64,000 bases of DNA from Vibrio sp. ED004 (GCF_023206395.1 NZ_CP066149.1:1364001-1428000); one strand, 5' to 3'; counted from the stretch's first letter, positions 38,750-49,644 are shown. Notes: generated by a model from the letters alone, not told the origin. Translations and numbers: made by a program.

Positions 38750-40207
38750 CTACAGCTCGATACCTGGGCTAAACGTAGCTGGCAGTTGAGTTTCACCACC
38801 TTCCATTGAAGCCATTGGGTAAGCACAGTAGTCCGCCGCATAGTAAGCACTTGGGCGTAGGTTGCCAGAAGCACCCGGACCACCAAATGGTGCATCACCA
38901 CTTGCGCCTGTGAGTTGGCGGTTACGGTTAACAATACCCGCGCGGATATGGTCAACGAAGTATTCCCATTCAGAATCGTCTGTCGATACTAGACCAGCAG
39001 ACAAACCAAAGCGTGTGTCATTAGCTAGTTTAACCGCTTGCTCAAGTGACTGGTAACGAACCACTTGTAGCAATGGACCGAAGTACTCTTCATCTGGTAG
39101 TTCAGCAATGTTGGTGGCATCAATAATACCCGGAGAAACAAACGCCGCTTCACCCGCTTTTGCTTCTACTAGGCTTACACCACCTAGCGATTGCAGATTC
39201 GCTTGTGCATCTAAAATAAACTTAGCAGCGGCTTCTGAGATCTGTGGGCCCATGAATGGTGCAGGCTCAGCAAAAGGCTGATCAACACGAATCTTTTGCG
39301 TAGCCGCGACCAGCTTATCGATCAGTAGGTCGCCCTTCTCACCAACAGGAACATACAGGCGACGAGCACATGTACAACGTTGACCTGCACTGATGAACGC
39401 CGATTGGATAATGGTGTATACCGTTGCGTCCGCATCACCGTATTGGTCACTGATCACCATAGGGTTGTTGCCGCCCATTTCTAGTGCCAGCATCTTGCCC
39501 GGTTGACCCGCGAATTGGCGGTGCAGGATATGACCCGTATTGGCACTACCCGTAAATAGCACGCCATCAAGACCTTTAGCGTCAGCCAGTGCGATGCCAG
39601 TCTCTTTAGCGCCTTGCACTAGGTTGATTACGCCAGCAGGAAGACCCGCTTCTTGCCATAGCTTCATTGCGAACTCACCCGTCCAAGGCGTCTGCTCTGA
39701 AGGTTTGAATACTACGGTGTTGCCCGATAGCAGAGCTGGAACAATATGACCGTTAGGTAGGTGACCTGGGAAGTTGTAAGGACCAAATACCGCCATCACG
39801 CCCAATGGACGGTGACGAAGTACGATTTGGTTGCCTGCCGCTTCACGTGAAGCTTCACCAGTACGCTCGTGGTAAGCACGGATAGAGATAGCGATCTTAC
39901 CTGCCATCGCGCCCGCTTCAGTGCGAGTTTCCCAAATAGGCTTACCCGTCTCTTTTGCGATAATTTGCGCGATCTCTTCGCTGTTCTCTTTCACTTTTTC
40001 TGCGAACTTCAACACGATCGCTTCGCGCTCAGCAAAGCTCAGCTTTTTCCAAACTAGAAACGCTTCACGAGCCGCTGCTACTGCAGATTCAACCTGTGCT
40101 GGTGTTGCACTATCACCTTGCCACACTACTTCGTTGTTGTATGGGCTTACTGATGTCATGGCGTCACCTTGACCTGCCACCCATTGTCCTGCTATCCACT
40201 GAGTCAT
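38750..40207 (-). CDS. astD: N-succinylglutamate 5-semialdehyde dehydrogenase
   Basis: 485 aa aldehyde dehydrogenase: [40 protein letters not shown] then [15 protein letters not shown] (catalytic Glu), and [20 protein letters not shown] (catalytic Cys). Oxidises succinylglutamate semialdehyde in the fourth step of arginine succinyltransferase catabolism. Third gene of astC-astA-astD here. Confidence 0.96.
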   Translation of the reverse strand: MTQWIAGQWVAGQGDAMTSVSPYNNEVVWQGDSATPAQVESAVAAAREAFLVWKKLSFAEREAIVLKFAEKVKENSEEIAQIIAKETGKPIWETRTEAGAMAGKIAISIRAYHERTGEASREAAGNQIVLRHRPLGVMAVFGPYNFPGHLPNGHIVPALLSGNTVVFKPSEQTPWTGEFAMKLWQEAGLPAGVINLVQGAKETGIALADAKGLDGVLFTGSANTGHILHRQFAGQPGKMLALEMGGNNPMVISDQYGDADATVYTIIQSAFISAGQRCTCARRLYVPVGEKGDLLIDKLVAATQKIRVDQPFAEPAPFMGPQISEAAAKFILDAQANLQSLGGVSLVEAKAGEAAFVSPGIIDATNIAELPDEEYFGPLLQVVRYQSLEQAVKLANDTRFGLSAGLVSTDDSEWEYFVDHIRAGIVNRNRQLTGASGDAPFGGPGASGNLRPSAYYAADYCAYPMASMEGGETQLPATFSPGIEL

Positions 40208-40246
40208 ACTTCTATCCTTAAAATCTTCGACAGATAATCGCCGCTC

Positions 40247-41266
40247 TTATTGAGCCAACATGCGAACGTATTCGCCTTCTTTTACTTCAAGAGCGCTTGC
40301 TACTTCAGGTGATAAAATCACTGTGTCGCTTGCTTGGTCATACGCACCTTTCGCGGCTACTGCGCGGAAGTTCTCAAACGAGGTATTACCAATTAGGAAG
40401 TCTTTAGAGCTAGAGTGCTCTGCAATTTGAACCTGTGCTCGAATTGAGTGACGCACCGATTCGATGTTTCTAAGATCACACTCAACCGTCGGGCCCGCAT
40501 CAAAGATGTCGACATAACCACGGTTAGTGAAACCTTCACGCTCCAGCAACTTAAGTGCAGGACGTGTATTGTCATGTACCTCTCCAATCACCGCCTGAGC
40601 TTCTTTGCTCAGTAGGTTCACGTAGATAGGTAGCTTTGGCATTAGGTCAGCAATGAAGCCTTTCTTGCCAATACCGGTTAGGTAATCGGCAAGCGTGAAA
40701 TCAATCGAGAAGAAATGCTCTTGCAGCCATTGCCAGAAAGGAGAATTGCCTTCTGCATCCGATACACCACGCATCTCAGCAAAAATCGTTTTCGAGAAAC
40801 GCTCAGGGTGCTCAGACATGATCAAGAAGCGACACTTCGACATCAAACGGCCATTCAATCCACCACGGAAAGCCGGACGCAAGAACAGCGTACAAATCTC
40901 ACTGCATCCCGTGTAGTTGTTACCGAAAGTCAGCAGCTTCACGACGTTATTCACGCCAAGCTTTTGCGATGAGTGAACCACTTTACTGATATGGTAAGAG
41001 TAAAATGGAACATCCCAACCAATTGAAGCTTCAATGCCTGTGGTACCCGCAACTTCACCGGTTTCAGTGTCGAAGCCAACCATTAGGTAGCCTTCGTCAC
41101 CGGGTTCAGTCACGTCTTGTTTGGCAAAGCTGTATTCAGAGTGAGTAATACGGTTAGTTAACAGTTCTTCGTTAACCGGAAGAGATGTGAATCCATGTCC
41201 TGACTCAACGGCGCAGGTATGCAGCGCATCGTAATCAGATAGTTTTATTGGGCGAACAACTAGCAT
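40247..41266 (-). CDS. astA: Arginine N-succinyltransferase
   Basis: 339 aa: MLVVRPIKLSDYDALHTCAV, GYLMVGFDTETGEVAGTTGI, LFLRPAFRGGLNGRLMSKCR, and DIFDAGPTVECDLRNIESVR. Transfers succinyl from succinyl-CoA to arginine, the first committed step of the AST pathway. GGAGGGAATATTG precedes ATG 41264-41266; the longer frame would place the ribosome-binding site inside the gene. Lies between astC and astD. Confidence 0.96.
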   Translation of the reverse strand: MLVVRPIKLSDYDALHTCAVESGHGFTSLPVNEELLTNRITHSEYSFAKQDVTEPGDEGYLMVGFDTETGEVAGTTGIEASIGWDVPFYSYHISKVVHSSQKLGVNNVVKLLTFGNNYTGCSEICTLFLRPAFRGGLNGRLMSKCRFLIMSEHPERFSKTIFAEMRGVSDAEGNSPFWQWLQEHFFSIDFTLADYLTGIGKKGFIADLMPKLPIYVNLLSKEAQAVIGEVHDNTRPALKLLEREGFTNRGYVDIFDAGPTVECDLRNIESVRHSIRAQVQIAEHSSSKDFLIGNTSFENFRAVAAKGAYDQASDTVILSPEVASALEVKEGEYVRMLAQ

Positions 41267-41290
41267 CAATATTCCCTCCAGATGCAAAAT

Positions 41291-41364
41291 AGGCCCAAAA
41301 CCAGAAGCTTGGGCCTTTAGCAGAACGTCATGGGATCGCTCTAGTGGCGATCATTCCTATGACG
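41291..41364 (-). repeat. Two hairpins between astC and astA
   Basis: AGGCCCAA / TTGGGCCT (41291-41316) is followed on the minus strand by ATTTTG, a moderate terminator. CGTCAT...ATCGC / GCGAT...ATGACG (41326-41364) forms a longer imperfect stem. Together they could partly uncouple astA-astD from astC. Confidence 0.65.
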
Positions 41365-41373
41365 CCGCTCAGG

Positions 41374-42585
41374 CTAAACTAGCGTAGCGATTGCTTTGTC
41401 TAGTTTTGATAAGCCTTCTTCAATTTCTTGTGTAGTGATAACCAGCGATGGAGTAAAACGAACCACGTTTGTACCCGCAACCAGTACCATCAAGCCTTGT
41501 TCGCCTGCTGCTACTAATACGTCACGTGCACGTCCTTGCCATTCGTCGTTGAGTGCAGCACCTAGCAATAGGCCTTTACCACGAACTTCACTGAAAATTT
41601 GGTACTTATCGTTAATCTTCGCTAGGCCATCGCGGAACAGAGCTTCGCGCTCTTTCACGCCGGCCAGAGTTTCAGGTTGGCTAACGACATCAACCACCGC
41701 TTCTGCCACTGCACACGCCAGTGGATTACCACCGTAAGTAGAGCCATGCGTGCCGACTTTTAGGTGTGTCGCAAGTTCAGAAGTTGTGAGCATTGCGCCG
41801 ATAGGGAAACCACCACCTAGAGATTTTGCTGTGCTCAAGATGTCTGGTGTTACACCTAGACCTTGGTAAGCATAGAAATTACCAGTACGGCCATTACCTG
41901 TTTGCACTTCATCAAAGATAAGCAGTGCATTGTGTTTGTCACACAGTTCACGAACTGTGTTCACGAATTCAGACGTTGGAGAAATGATACCGCCCTCGCC
42001 TTGCAGAGGTTCCATCATGATGGCACAAGTACGATCAGAGATGTGCGCTTCTAGCGCTGCAATATCATTGTAAGGCAGGTGAGTCACATCGCCAGGTTTT
42101 GGACCGAAGCCATCAGAGTAAGCCTCTTGACCACCAACCGTTACAGTAAAGAAAGTACGACCGTGGAAACCTTGTTTGAATGCAATGATTTCAGATTTCT
42201 CAGGACCGTGAACATCCGCCGCCCAACGACGAGCTAGCTTAAGTGCTGCTTCATTCGCTTCTGCGCCAGAGTTTGCAAAGAATACTTTTTCTGCAAAACA
42301 TACGTCTGTTAGCTTTTTCGCTAGACGCAGTGCAGGTTCGTTGGTCATCACGTTACTTAGGTGCCAAATCTTGTTTGCTTGCTCAGTAACTGCGTTAACC
42401 ATTGCCGGGTGACAGTGACCCAAACAGCTCACAGCGATACCACCAGCAAAGTCGATATACTCTCGGCCTTGTTGGTCCCAAACGCGTGCGCCTTCCCCTT
42501 TTACCGGGATCATTTCCATTGGGTTATAACAAGGCACCATCACCTCATTAAACAGACTACGTTCTACTTTATTTTCCACTGTCAT
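41374..42585 (-). CDS. astC: Acetylornithine / succinylornithine transaminase
   Basis: 403 aa class-III aminotransferase: [60 protein letters not shown], and the PLP lysine in [16 protein letters not shown]. It can serve arginine biosynthesis (ArgD) and AST catabolism (AstC). Being upstream of astA and astD it should have the catabolic role, but vibrios often label this locus argD; both activities are plausible. Confidence 0.92.
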   Translation of the reverse strand: MTVENKVERSLFNEVMVPCYNPMEMIPVKGEGARVWDQQGREYIDFAGGIAVSCLGHCHPAMVNAVTEQANKIWHLSNVMTNEPALRLAKKLTDVCFAEKVFFANSGAEANEAALKLARRWAADVHGPEKSEIIAFKQGFHGRTFFTVTVGGQEAYSDGFGPKPGDVTHLPYNDIAALEAHISDRTCAIMMEPLQGEGGIISPTSEFVNTVRELCDKHNALLIFDEVQTGNGRTGNFYAYQGLGVTPDILSTAKSLGGGFPIGAMLTTSELATHLKVGTHGSTYGGNPLACAVAEAVVDVVSQPETLAGVKEREALFRDGLAKINDKYQIFSEVRGKGLLLGAALNDEWQGRARDVLVAAGEQGLMVLVAGTNVVRFTPSLVITTQEIEEGLSKLDKAIATLV

Positions 42586-43049
42586 CGTACATTCCTTCTC
42601 GATACCGCAAGCTTCGCAAATAAGCGTAATGGTTCATAAGTGAGACAAAGATATTTTGTCTCGCCATAATCCCGCTGCAGCATTATATTTACATTTAATT
42701 AACCTTTTCAATAGTAGATTATTCTTTAGCCATCCCTAACAACCAGCTAAACGTCACTACCTATGACTATTTATGCATCAATTAATCTGTTTTATGAAGC
42801 TTTTTTTACCTAAACGTATAACCAGCAATAGCAAAGCCTTACTGGCACAGCGGTATATAGGGTTCGAGAGGAAATAAGGCGAATAATTTTGCATAGGCTA
42901 AAAACTTAGCGAAGCGAGAGAGAAATGTTATAAAAAGTGATCGGCGTCAGAGGGAGAGAGGCGCGTAAAGCCCGAATTTAAACGCTTAACGAATGGACTG
43001 ACAGGTTTAGCTGGCTTATTTAGACGGAGAAAGGGTCAAATTTAAACAC
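42586..43049. other. Non-coding interval upstream of astC, with two ARG-box-like sites
   Basis: 464 bp without a supportable gene. Two matches to the ArgR half-operator TGAATAATTATTCAT are seen: TGACTATTTATGCAT (42764-42778, 12 of 15) and CGAATAATTTTGCAT (42880-42894, 12 of 15). The first is about 180 bp before astC. ArgR activates ast in enterobacteria. No search for chance frequency was possible. Confidence 0.45.
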
Positions 43050-43628
43050 TCAGCGTGCTAGGAAGTTAGCGAGAAGCTGGTGTCCTTGCTCTGTTTTAAT
43101 CGATTCAGGGTGAAATTGCACCGCATCAATCGGCAAGGTTTTGTGTTGATAACCCATGATCTCATCCATGCTGCCATCTTCAAATTCCGTCCAAGACGTC
43201 AGTTCAAAGCAGTCTGGTAGCGTGCCATTTTTCACCACGAGTGAGTGGTAACGTGTCACGGTCAACGGGTTGTTCAATCCGTGAAAAACACTCTTACCAT
43301 TGTGGCGTATCGGAGAAGTTTTACCGTGCATCACTTGTCTGGCTCTCACTACTTCACCACCAAACACTTGAGCAATGGCTTGGTGACCAAGACACACACC
43401 TAAGATCGGCAGCTTGCCAATGAAGTGTTCAATGACTTGCAGAGAGATTCCCGCATCATCCGGTGTACAAGGACCCGGCGAGATAACAAGGTGGCTAGGA
43501 TTCAGCGCTTCGATCCCTGCGATATCAATCTCATCGTTGCGTACAACTTTTACAGTTACCCCTAACTCACAGAAATACTGATATAAGTTATAGGTAAAGG
43601 AGTCGTAGTTATCGATGATAAGTAACAT
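43050..43628 (-). CDS. pabA: Anthranilate / aminodeoxychorismate synthase glutaminase subunit
   Basis: 192 aa class-I glutamine amidotransferase: [38 protein letters not shown], catalytic Cys in [20 protein letters not shown], and His/Glu in [14 protein letters not shown]. Supplies ammonia for folate (p-aminobenzoate) synthesis. The frame opens 20 codons upstream, but homology starts at ATG 43626-43628. pabA is favoured over trpG because no trp genes adjoin. Confidence 0.9.
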   Translation of the reverse strand: MLLIIDNYDSFTYNLYQYFCELGVTVKVVRNDEIDIAGIEALNPSHLVISPGPCTPDDAGISLQVIEHFIGKLPILGVCLGHQAIAQVFGGEVVRARQVMHGKTSPIRHNGKSVFHGLNNPLTVTRYHSLVVKNGTLPDCFELTSWTEFEDGSMDEIMGYQHKTLPIDAVQFHPESIKTEQGHQLLANFLAR

Positions 43629-43729
43629 GGGTCGAAATCGTTTGCTAAATACTAAAGGATTGGGAGATATAGGGGCGGTATTGTGCAATACCCATAGCGA
43701 AAGGCAAGTGGAAACTGCATTTCGCCAAT

Positions 43730-43759
43730 AATTAAGGCCAACCTAGGTTGACCTTAATT
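43730..43759 (-). repeat. 30-bp near-palindrome between xds and pabA
   Basis: AATTAAGG-C/T-CAACCTAGGTTG-CCTTAATT, one mismatch, centred on CCTAGG. It lies about 70 bp past the xds stop and could act as a weak terminator (ATTATT follows on the minus strand). A shorter CAGATA / TATCTG hairpin lies beside it. Confidence 0.6.
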
Positions 43760-43828
43760 GTTTACAGATAGCCTTAAGTTATCTGAATTGGCTTGCTTGT
43801 ATGGCTTGCTAATCTACTTACGATTTAG

Positions 43829-46432
43829 CTACTTGCGACGACGCCACATTGCTAGACCAAACAATGACATCAATGCACCCAAGCCGAATGAACCGCCGAC
43901 TCTGAGCTCAAGAACCGCAGGATCATGATCCGATGAACGGAAGTGATCTTGGTACTTAGGCAGATCGCCTTTGTACTCTTCGTTGTAGTCAAATAACGTA
44001 GATTCGCCACCGTTAATGTGCCAGTCCGTTGCATCCACCACCATGTCTTTCAGGCTGGCGCTGATCAACAGGTGATCCAGTGCGCCCACTTCGTCATTGT
44101 ATGAGTAGCTCCAGCTGTCTGGGTGCTTTTGAGCTACAGCATTAATATAACCGTAGTTCTTAGTAATCACCGCACCGATATCACCAAACTGTTCAACACC
44201 ATCAATGTAAGTGTTACGTGCCGCTTTGATTTGCTTACCGTATTTCTCTTCAGAGTAATCAGTTAGCACCAGCATTGGATCTTCCATGCCGTACGAGTTC
44301 ATATCACCCAGAATCACTTTATGACCTTTGATACCATCAAGCGCTTCACCCAGTGCGACTGCCGCAGCCACACGGAAGTTCTCACATGAGCCTTGCTTAT
44401 CGGCATCAACACCACCTTGACCACCCTGCTCAACCGGTGCTGCATCTTCCCAACACTTAGAGCCTTTCGATTTAAAGTGGTTAATCGCTACGGTCAGTTT
44501 CTCTTTGGTACCTTTAACTTTGAAGGTTGGCGCTAATGAGTCACGCTGGTAGTTCTTACCGTCTTCAATCACCTTACCTGAATCGTCTAACACTTCTGGT
44601 GCTTGTTGGCTTGGCATCGCGATAACACGGCTATCTTTAAGCTTCACTACCTTCTTACGGTAGATAACACCCGTAGTGATTACGTCAGTACCAATCGAGT
44701 CCATCTCGTCGGTTACGCCATCTTCATTTGAATCAACAGCGACAAACGTATAACGATCTTTCTTACGCTCAATGCGGTCATTCAACTGATTCACAAGCTG
44801 TTGAATAGCAGAACCTTCACCAAAGCCGTTGTTCTCAATTTCCATCAAACCAATGATGTCAGCGTCTAGACGAAGAATCGCGTTCACAATCTTCTCTTGC
44901 TGCATTTCAAACTCAGTGATGGTGTTCGCGCCACGGTTGTTGCCGTGCTGGTTCGCATCACCGCCAAATGGAGAGTTGAAGTAGTTCAAGACATTGAAGG
45001 TCGCGATACGTAGGTCACCTTCATCCATGTCTGGCTTATCAGTACGTGGGTCGTTACGAACAAAGTTTTCAGCCGAGATCTGGTTAGTCGCAATTAAGCG
45101 GTATTCACCGTAGCTGTAAGTCAATACACCTTCTAGGCCGACAATGGTGTCATCGATACGGATGTAGTCTTCAGTCGAACCATCTTGGTCGATGTCGATA
45201 CGGCCAAAATCTGGGTAGAAAGGAACTTGGCCATCACCCGCTTTTTGATCCGTTTCTACGAAAAGACGACGATCAGCGTTGTCTTCTGTTTGCTGTTTCG
45301 CTTCATCAGAACCTGCGGCGAAAAGCTGGTTCGGTTGCATGTTGATACGCTCATGCGCCAGAACCATGTTGTTACGACGACCTGCGTAGTCATAACCAAA
45401 GGTACGCGTCACACGCATATCAAGCGCTTCGGTTGTTTTAACCAACATGCCTTCGTAGCGTTCAAGCGTTGCAGCAAAGTTCTCATCACTGTCCAGCGCT
45501 TCAATCGTCGTCGCTTCAGGGGCTTGTTGCTCGCCCTGTTTTAGCCATTGGTTGTTTTCAACTTTAAGCTGAGTGTGGCTGTAGTATTCTTGAACCTTGC
45601 CTTTCACACACACCACATCGCCCGCAGCTAAGTCTGAGCTTGACTGGTTGGTGTGAATAAATAGACCTTCAGAGGTGCTTGAATTGAAGTCATCCTCAAG
45701 TGCTTGCAGGTAGAAGCCTTTGGTTAGGCCCGTTGTCACCGCGCTAACCACGCCTTTTACGAAGTACTCATCGTCGGTGATGTACGGGTAGCCATCGATG
45801 AATGGCGATGTAGCGCCCTCACCTTGGATTTCTTGAATGGTGGTGAATACTGGCTCAGAGCCATCTTGCGTACAAGCGAAGGCTTCTGGCAACTCAACAT
45901 TGTCTAGTGAACCTAGGCCTTCAATGCTGTCTTTTGGTAGCGATACCCACTGTGAAGCGTCAAACGTCGCCGATGGTGTTTGTTCAGCACGAACCAAGGT
46001 GACGTCTTTGCCCCAGTCTACATCGCCCATCACACCAATCATATCCAGCACGCTTGAGTCTGAATTTAGGATCGCCAGTGGATCGTCGCCATTATGATTA
46101 GCCAATGAAGCGTTGAGAATGTCAGCGACTGCCTTAATCTCATCACTGGCACTGGTATGAGCAACAACAAGCACCTCACCGGGCGCTAAAACGTGGCCAT
46201 CTAAAGGTAAAGTGGCGCCCCATGATCCGTTGCCATTGGCTGACTTAGCCAGTGAGTAACCATCTAAGTTAATGCTGCTATCGCCGTTATTGGCGATCTC
46301 AACCGCTTTGTTGTAGCTGCCGCCTTCCACATATTGTGAAATAAACAAATCAGCGTGTGCGCTTGTGGTTAACAAGCTACCAATTGCCACTGCTAGCAAT
46401 GAAGGTTTGTGTAAAAGAGCCATCCGTTTCAC
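43829..46432 (-). CDS. xds: Secreted ExeM/NucH-type nuclease (Xds-like) with GlyGly-CTERM
   Basis: 867 aa. Signal peptide (LLAVAIGSLLTTSAHADLFI), lamin-tail-like domain 28-135 (LFISQYVEGGSYNKAVEIAN), an OB-fold region near 200-450, and an endonuclease/exonuclease/phosphatase domain 475-835 (LRIATFNVLNYFNSPFGGDA, DIIGLMEIENNGFGEGSAIQ, NHFKSKGSKC, VILGDMNSYGMEDPML, and SSDHDPAVLELRV). The C-terminus GGSFGLGALMSLFGLAMWRR plus RK is a rhombosortase-type sorting signal. Degrades extracellular DNA; Xds does so in V. cholerae biofilms. Signal-peptide start could be Met4. Confidence 0.9.
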   Translation of the reverse strand: MKRMALLHKPSLLAVAIGSLLTTSAHADLFISQYVEGGSYNKAVEIANNGDSSINLDGYSLAKSANGNGSWGATLPLDGHVLAPGEVLVVAHTSASDEIKAVADILNASLANHNGDDPLAILNSDSSVLDMIGVMGDVDWGKDVTLVRAEQTPSATFDASQWVSLPKDSIEGLGSLDNVELPEAFACTQDGSEPVFTTIQEIQGEGATSPFIDGYPYITDDEYFVKGVVSAVTTGLTKGFYLQALEDDFNSSTSEGLFIHTNQSSSDLAAGDVVCVKGKVQEYYSHTQLKVENNQWLKQGEQQAPEATTIEALDSDENFAATLERYEGMLVKTTEALDMRVTRTFGYDYAGRRNNMVLAHERINMQPNQLFAAGSDEAKQQTEDNADRRLFVETDQKAGDGQVPFYPDFGRIDIDQDGSTEDYIRIDDTIVGLEGVLTYSYGEYRLIATNQISAENFVRNDPRTDKPDMDEGDLRIATFNVLNYFNSPFGGDANQHGNNRGANTITEFEMQQEKIVNAILRLDADIIGLMEIENNGFGEGSAIQQLVNQLNDRIERKKDRYTFVAVDSNEDGVTDEMDSIGTDVITTGVIYRKKVVKLKDSRVIAMPSQQAPEVLDDSGKVIEDGKNYQRDSLAPTFKVKGTKEKLTVAINHFKSKGSKCWEDAAPVEQGGQGGVDADKQGSCENFRVAAAVALGEALDGIKGHKVILGDMNSYGMEDPMLVLTDYSEEKYGKQIKAARNTYIDGVEQFGDIGAVITKNYGYINAVAQKHPDSWSYSYNDEVGALDHLLISASLKDMVVDATDWHINGGESTLFDYNEEYKGDLPKYQDHFRSSDHDPAVLELRVGGSFGLGALMSLFGLAMWRRRK

Positions 46433-46808
46433 CTGAGTTCATTGATTTATAGTCACTGCCATCTATGGGCAGTCATGTATTTTGTGGTAACTATCAGGTT
46501 TATTTATGAAAGGAATAAGTCAGTTGGCAAGAAAATGAGGAACTTATCACTTTGGAATCATCAATTGTTTGGCACGTTATATATTTCCAACAAATATAGA
46601 AATGAGCATGAATTTATAAAGTCCAGAAGTGCTGAATAAGATCATCGGCACAGCATTAACATTATGGATATGCTAGTCAGATACTGCGTAAATTATCAAT
46701 TCAAACAAGGGGATTTCTAGGAGGGCAAATGGAATGGGCATTAAAAAGCCCAAAGTAAACAGAAGCTACTTTGGGCTCAAATTCTCAAGCGAGTTGTGTT
46801 AGTTCACC
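46433..46808. other. Non-coding interval between trpS and xds
   Basis: 376 bp. It contains the trpS terminator and the upstream region of xds. A 65-codon frame at 46442-46639 lacks any ribosome-binding site or family resemblance and is not called. Confidence 0.6.
46743..46777 (-). terminator. Rho-independent terminator of trpS
   Basis: Minus strand AGCCCAAAGTA / TACTTTGGGCT with a 9-nt loop then TTTTTAA; 32 bp past the trpS stop. Confidence 0.9.
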
Positions 46809-47825
46809 CTATGGGCGAGTAACAAAACCTACTGCTTCATATGCTTTTTTCAATGTTACTGCAGCACGCTCAGACGCTTTTTCAGCACCCGCTTTCATTA
46901 CTGCGTCCATGTAAGCACGGTCAGCACGGATACGGTGGTATTCAGCTTGAATCGGCTCAAGCATCTCAACCAATGCTGCGCCTACATCTTTCTTGAATGG
47001 ACCGTACATCTCAACGCCTTGGTATTGCGCTTCGATCTCTTCAAACGTTTTACCCGTCGCTGCTGAGTAAAGACCCATCAGGTTAGAGATACCCGCTTTG
47101 TTTTCCCAATCGTGAGCAATGCGTGGTGGCGTTTCTGCATCAGTTTGCGCTTTGTTGATCTTCTTGATGATCGACTTAGGCTCTTCTAGCAGAGTAATCA
47201 CGTTCTTACGGTTATCATCCGACTTAGACATCTTCTTAGTCGCATCTTGCAGGCTCATTACACGTGCATTCACTGTTGGAATGTAAGGTTCTGGCACTTG
47301 GAAGATTGGCGCTTCAGGGCCGTAGATGTTGTTGAAACGAGTGGCGATATCACGCGCTAGCTCTAGGTGCTGTTTCTGGTCGCTACCTACTGGCACTTGG
47401 TGAGCACCGTAAAGCAGGATGTCTGCAGCCATCAACACTGGGTAGTCGTATAGGCCTACGTTTACGTCATTTGAGTGACGTGCAGACTTATCTTTAAACT
47501 GAGTCATACGGCTCAGTTCACCCATTTGCGTGTAACAGTTAAGAAGCCAACCAAGTTGAGCATGCTCTGGTACGTGTGACTGAACAAATAGCGTGCTCTT
47601 CTTTGGATCAACACCGACAGCAAGACAGATTGCTAGTGCGTCTAGAGTCGCTTCATGCAGTGCTTTCGGGTCTTGGCGAACCGTAATTGCGTGAAGGTCT
47701 ACAACACAGTATTGGCAATCGTAATCATCTTGCATCTGTTGCCATTGACGTAGAGCACCCAAGTAGTTACCGATACTTAGTTCACCAGATGGTTGAACAC
47801 CACTCAATACGATGGGCTTGCTCAT
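46809..47825 (-). CDS. trpS: Tryptophanyl-tRNA synthetase
   Basis: 338 aa class-I synthetase: [20 protein letters not shown] (HIGH-type SIGN), [20 protein letters not shown], and KMSKS in [20 protein letters not shown]. Charges tRNA-Trp. Part of the conserved aroK-aroB-damX-dam-rpe-gph-trpS group, but with its own upstream terminator. Confidence 0.98.
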   Translation of the reverse strand: MSKPIVLSGVQPSGELSIGNYLGALRQWQQMQDDYDCQYCVVDLHAITVRQDPKALHEATLDALAICLAVGVDPKKSTLFVQSHVPEHAQLGWLLNCYTQMGELSRMTQFKDKSARHSNDVNVGLYDYPVLMAADILLYGAHQVPVGSDQKQHLELARDIATRFNNIYGPEAPIFQVPEPYIPTVNARVMSLQDATKKMSKSDDNRKNVITLLEEPKSIIKKINKAQTDAETPPRIAHDWENKAGISNLMGLYSAATGKTFEEIEAQYQGVEMYGPFKKDVGAALVEMLEPIQAEYHRIRADRAYMDAVMKAGAEKASERAAVTLKKAYEAVGFVTRP

Positions 47826-47892
47826 GGTTTTAATTCCTTTGCTTATTCGCTAAGTTTATTGAACGCTTAGCTTCTTAACTTAAATATAGAAA

Positions 47893-47918
47893 AGCCGCAC
47901 AGCTCTTTCTGCGCGGCT
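47893..47918 (-). terminator. Terminator between gph and trpS
   Basis: AGCCGCGCAG / CTGTGCGGCT stem with one mismatch, followed on the minus strand by TTTTCTAT. Confidence 0.75.
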
Positions 47919-47976
47919 CATCCAGTGTACTCATTGATAAGTATTTTGCTAGTGGGTTAGCTAACTTTTGTACGCT

Positions 47977-48663
47977 TTATGCTGAAACTAGAACGACATC
48001 TAGTAATTGAGCAACGTTATCCGCCACATAGTCAGGGTTTGATGCTGAAATCGGCTCGCCGTGGTTATAACCGTAAGTCAGACCAAACGAGTGACAGCCT
48101 GCATTCTTAGCCGCTTTAATGTCGTTGCTTGAATCGCCAACCATCAGCATATCTTCCGCTTTAACATTGTGCTTTTCTAGCAACCAGTTCAGCGCGATTG
48201 GGTTCGGTTTTTTCTCTGGGAAAGAGTCGCCGCCCAACACATCAACAAAGTACTTATCGATACCGTGTTGCGCCAGTACGTCGGGTACAAACTTCGAAGG
48301 CTTGTTGGTGACCAGCGCCATGGTGAAGCCTGCTTTATCCAGCTCAGCCAACGTCTCTTTAACCGATGGGTAAAGGTGACTCAGCTTGTGACCGCCCTGC
48401 TCGTAGAAATCATCAAACAGGATGCGTGCTTTTTTCAGTAGCTCTGGCTCTAGGCTTGGGTCAACCGTCAGGTTACGGCTGAGTGAACGTCCGATAAGAA
48501 CATCAGCACCATTACCTACGTAGTCGCGAACTTGTTCTTCGCTCACTGAAGGGAAGCCCAACTCCTGACAAGCTTGGTCAGCAGCAACGGCCAAATCAGG
48601 CACGCTATCTAACAAGGTTCCATCCAAATCAAAGGCGATCAGTTTTATTGAGCTTAATGACAT
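47977..48663 (-). CDS. gph: Phosphoglycolate phosphatase
   Basis: 228 aa HAD hydrolase: nucleophile motif AFDLDGTLLDSVPDLAVAAD, motif II VTNKPSKFVPDVL, motif III KKPNP and motif IV GDSSNDIKAAKNAG. Removes 2-phosphoglycolate arising from DNA-repair ends. Lies between rpe and trpS as in E. coli. Confidence 0.95.
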   Translation of the reverse strand: MSLSSIKLIAFDLDGTLLDSVPDLAVAADQACQELGFPSVSEEQVRDYVGNGADVLIGRSLSRNLTVDPSLEPELLKKARILFDDFYEQGGHKLSHLYPSVKETLAELDKAGFTMALVTNKPSKFVPDVLAQHGIDKYFVDVLGGDSFPEKKPNPIALNWLLEKHNVKAEDMLMVGDSSNDIKAAKNAGCHSFGLTYGYNHGEPISASNPDYVADNVAQLLDVVLVSA

Positions 48664-48713
48664 CTTACTTTCCTATTTATTATGTTCGTCTTATGAGTTG
48701 AGCTATAAGACGT

Positions 48714-48737
48714 AAAAAAGGGGCAAATTAGCCCCTT
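48714..48737 (-). terminator. Terminator between rpe and gph
   Basis: AAGGGGC-TAATTT-GCCCCTT followed on the minus strand by TTTTTAC, 29 bp past the rpe stop. Confidence 0.85.
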
Positions 48738-48765
48738 AATATTCAATCTATCTGTAGTTTTACGA

Positions 48766-49440
48766 TTATGCGTTTACTTTTGCAAGCTCTGCACGCATCT
48801 CATCAATCACTTCTTTGTAATCTGGTTGATTGAAGATAGCTGAACCTGCAACGAACATATCCGCGCCCGCTTCTGCGATTTCACGGATGTTATCAACCTT
48901 CACGCCACCATCAATCTCAAGGCGAATGTCACGGCCTGACTCATCAATTAGCTTACGAACTGCACGTAGCTTATCTAGCGTGTGAGGAATGAAAGATTGA
49001 CCGCCGAAGCCAGGGTTCACAGACATCAGTAGAATCATGTCTACTTTATCCATGATGTAATCTAGGCAAGACAGAGGCGTTGCAGGGTTAAGAACCACAC
49101 CCGCTTTACAGCCGTGTTCTTTGATGAGCTGTAGAGTGCGATCGATGTGCTCTGATGCTTCAACGTGGAAGGTAATCATTGATGCGCCCGCTTTCGCAAA
49201 CTCAGGCACAATGCTGTCGACTGGCTTAACCATTAGGTGAACATCGATAGGAGCAGTAATGCCGTAGTCGCGCAGTGCTTTACAGATAGGTGCGCCAAAA
49301 GTCAGGTTAGGTACGTAGTGGTTGTCCATCACATCGAAGTGCACAACATCAGCACCAGCTGCCAACACTTTTTCTACGTCTTCACCAAGACGAGCAAAAT
49401 CTGCAGACAAAATCGATGGAGCGATTAGAAAATCTTTCAT
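48766..49440 (-). CDS. rpe: Ribulose-phosphate 3-epimerase
   Basis: 224 aa TIM barrel: [40 protein letters not shown] (metal His/Asp), [20 protein letters not shown], and [12 protein letters not shown]. Interconverts ribulose 5-P and xylulose 5-P. The frame is open 23 codons further up, but MKDFLIAPS is the family start with AGAGG upstream. Confidence 0.97.
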   Translation of the reverse strand: MKDFLIAPSILSADFARLGEDVEKVLAAGADVVHFDVMDNHYVPNLTFGAPICKALRDYGITAPIDVHLMVKPVDSIVPEFAKAGASMITFHVEASEHIDRTLQLIKEHGCKAGVVLNPATPLSCLDYIMDKVDMILLMSVNPGFGGQSFIPHTLDKLRAVRKLIDESGRDIRLEIDGGVKVDNIREIAEAGADMFVAGSAIFNQPDYKEVIDEMRAELAKVNA

Positions 49441-49644
49441 ACCAAACCTCTTAAGAGTGAGTAAATTGCGAATGTCACCGCCTTGGTGCTCTCTCATACA
49501 CAAATACAAGACTCAAGCCCAAGACTATTTGGTGTGCAATTCTACCTAAGCACCTAAGCAGATCCTAGCAGTTCGAAAGATTAGTTTAAGAAAGTATCCG
49601 TTGGTCACTCAATTTAATGAGTTTGGCGGCGATTCTGACCAGAG

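Noticed and set aside
46442..46639. 65-codon frame upstream of xds
   Set aside because: AT-rich intergenic sequence, no start signal or family resemblance.
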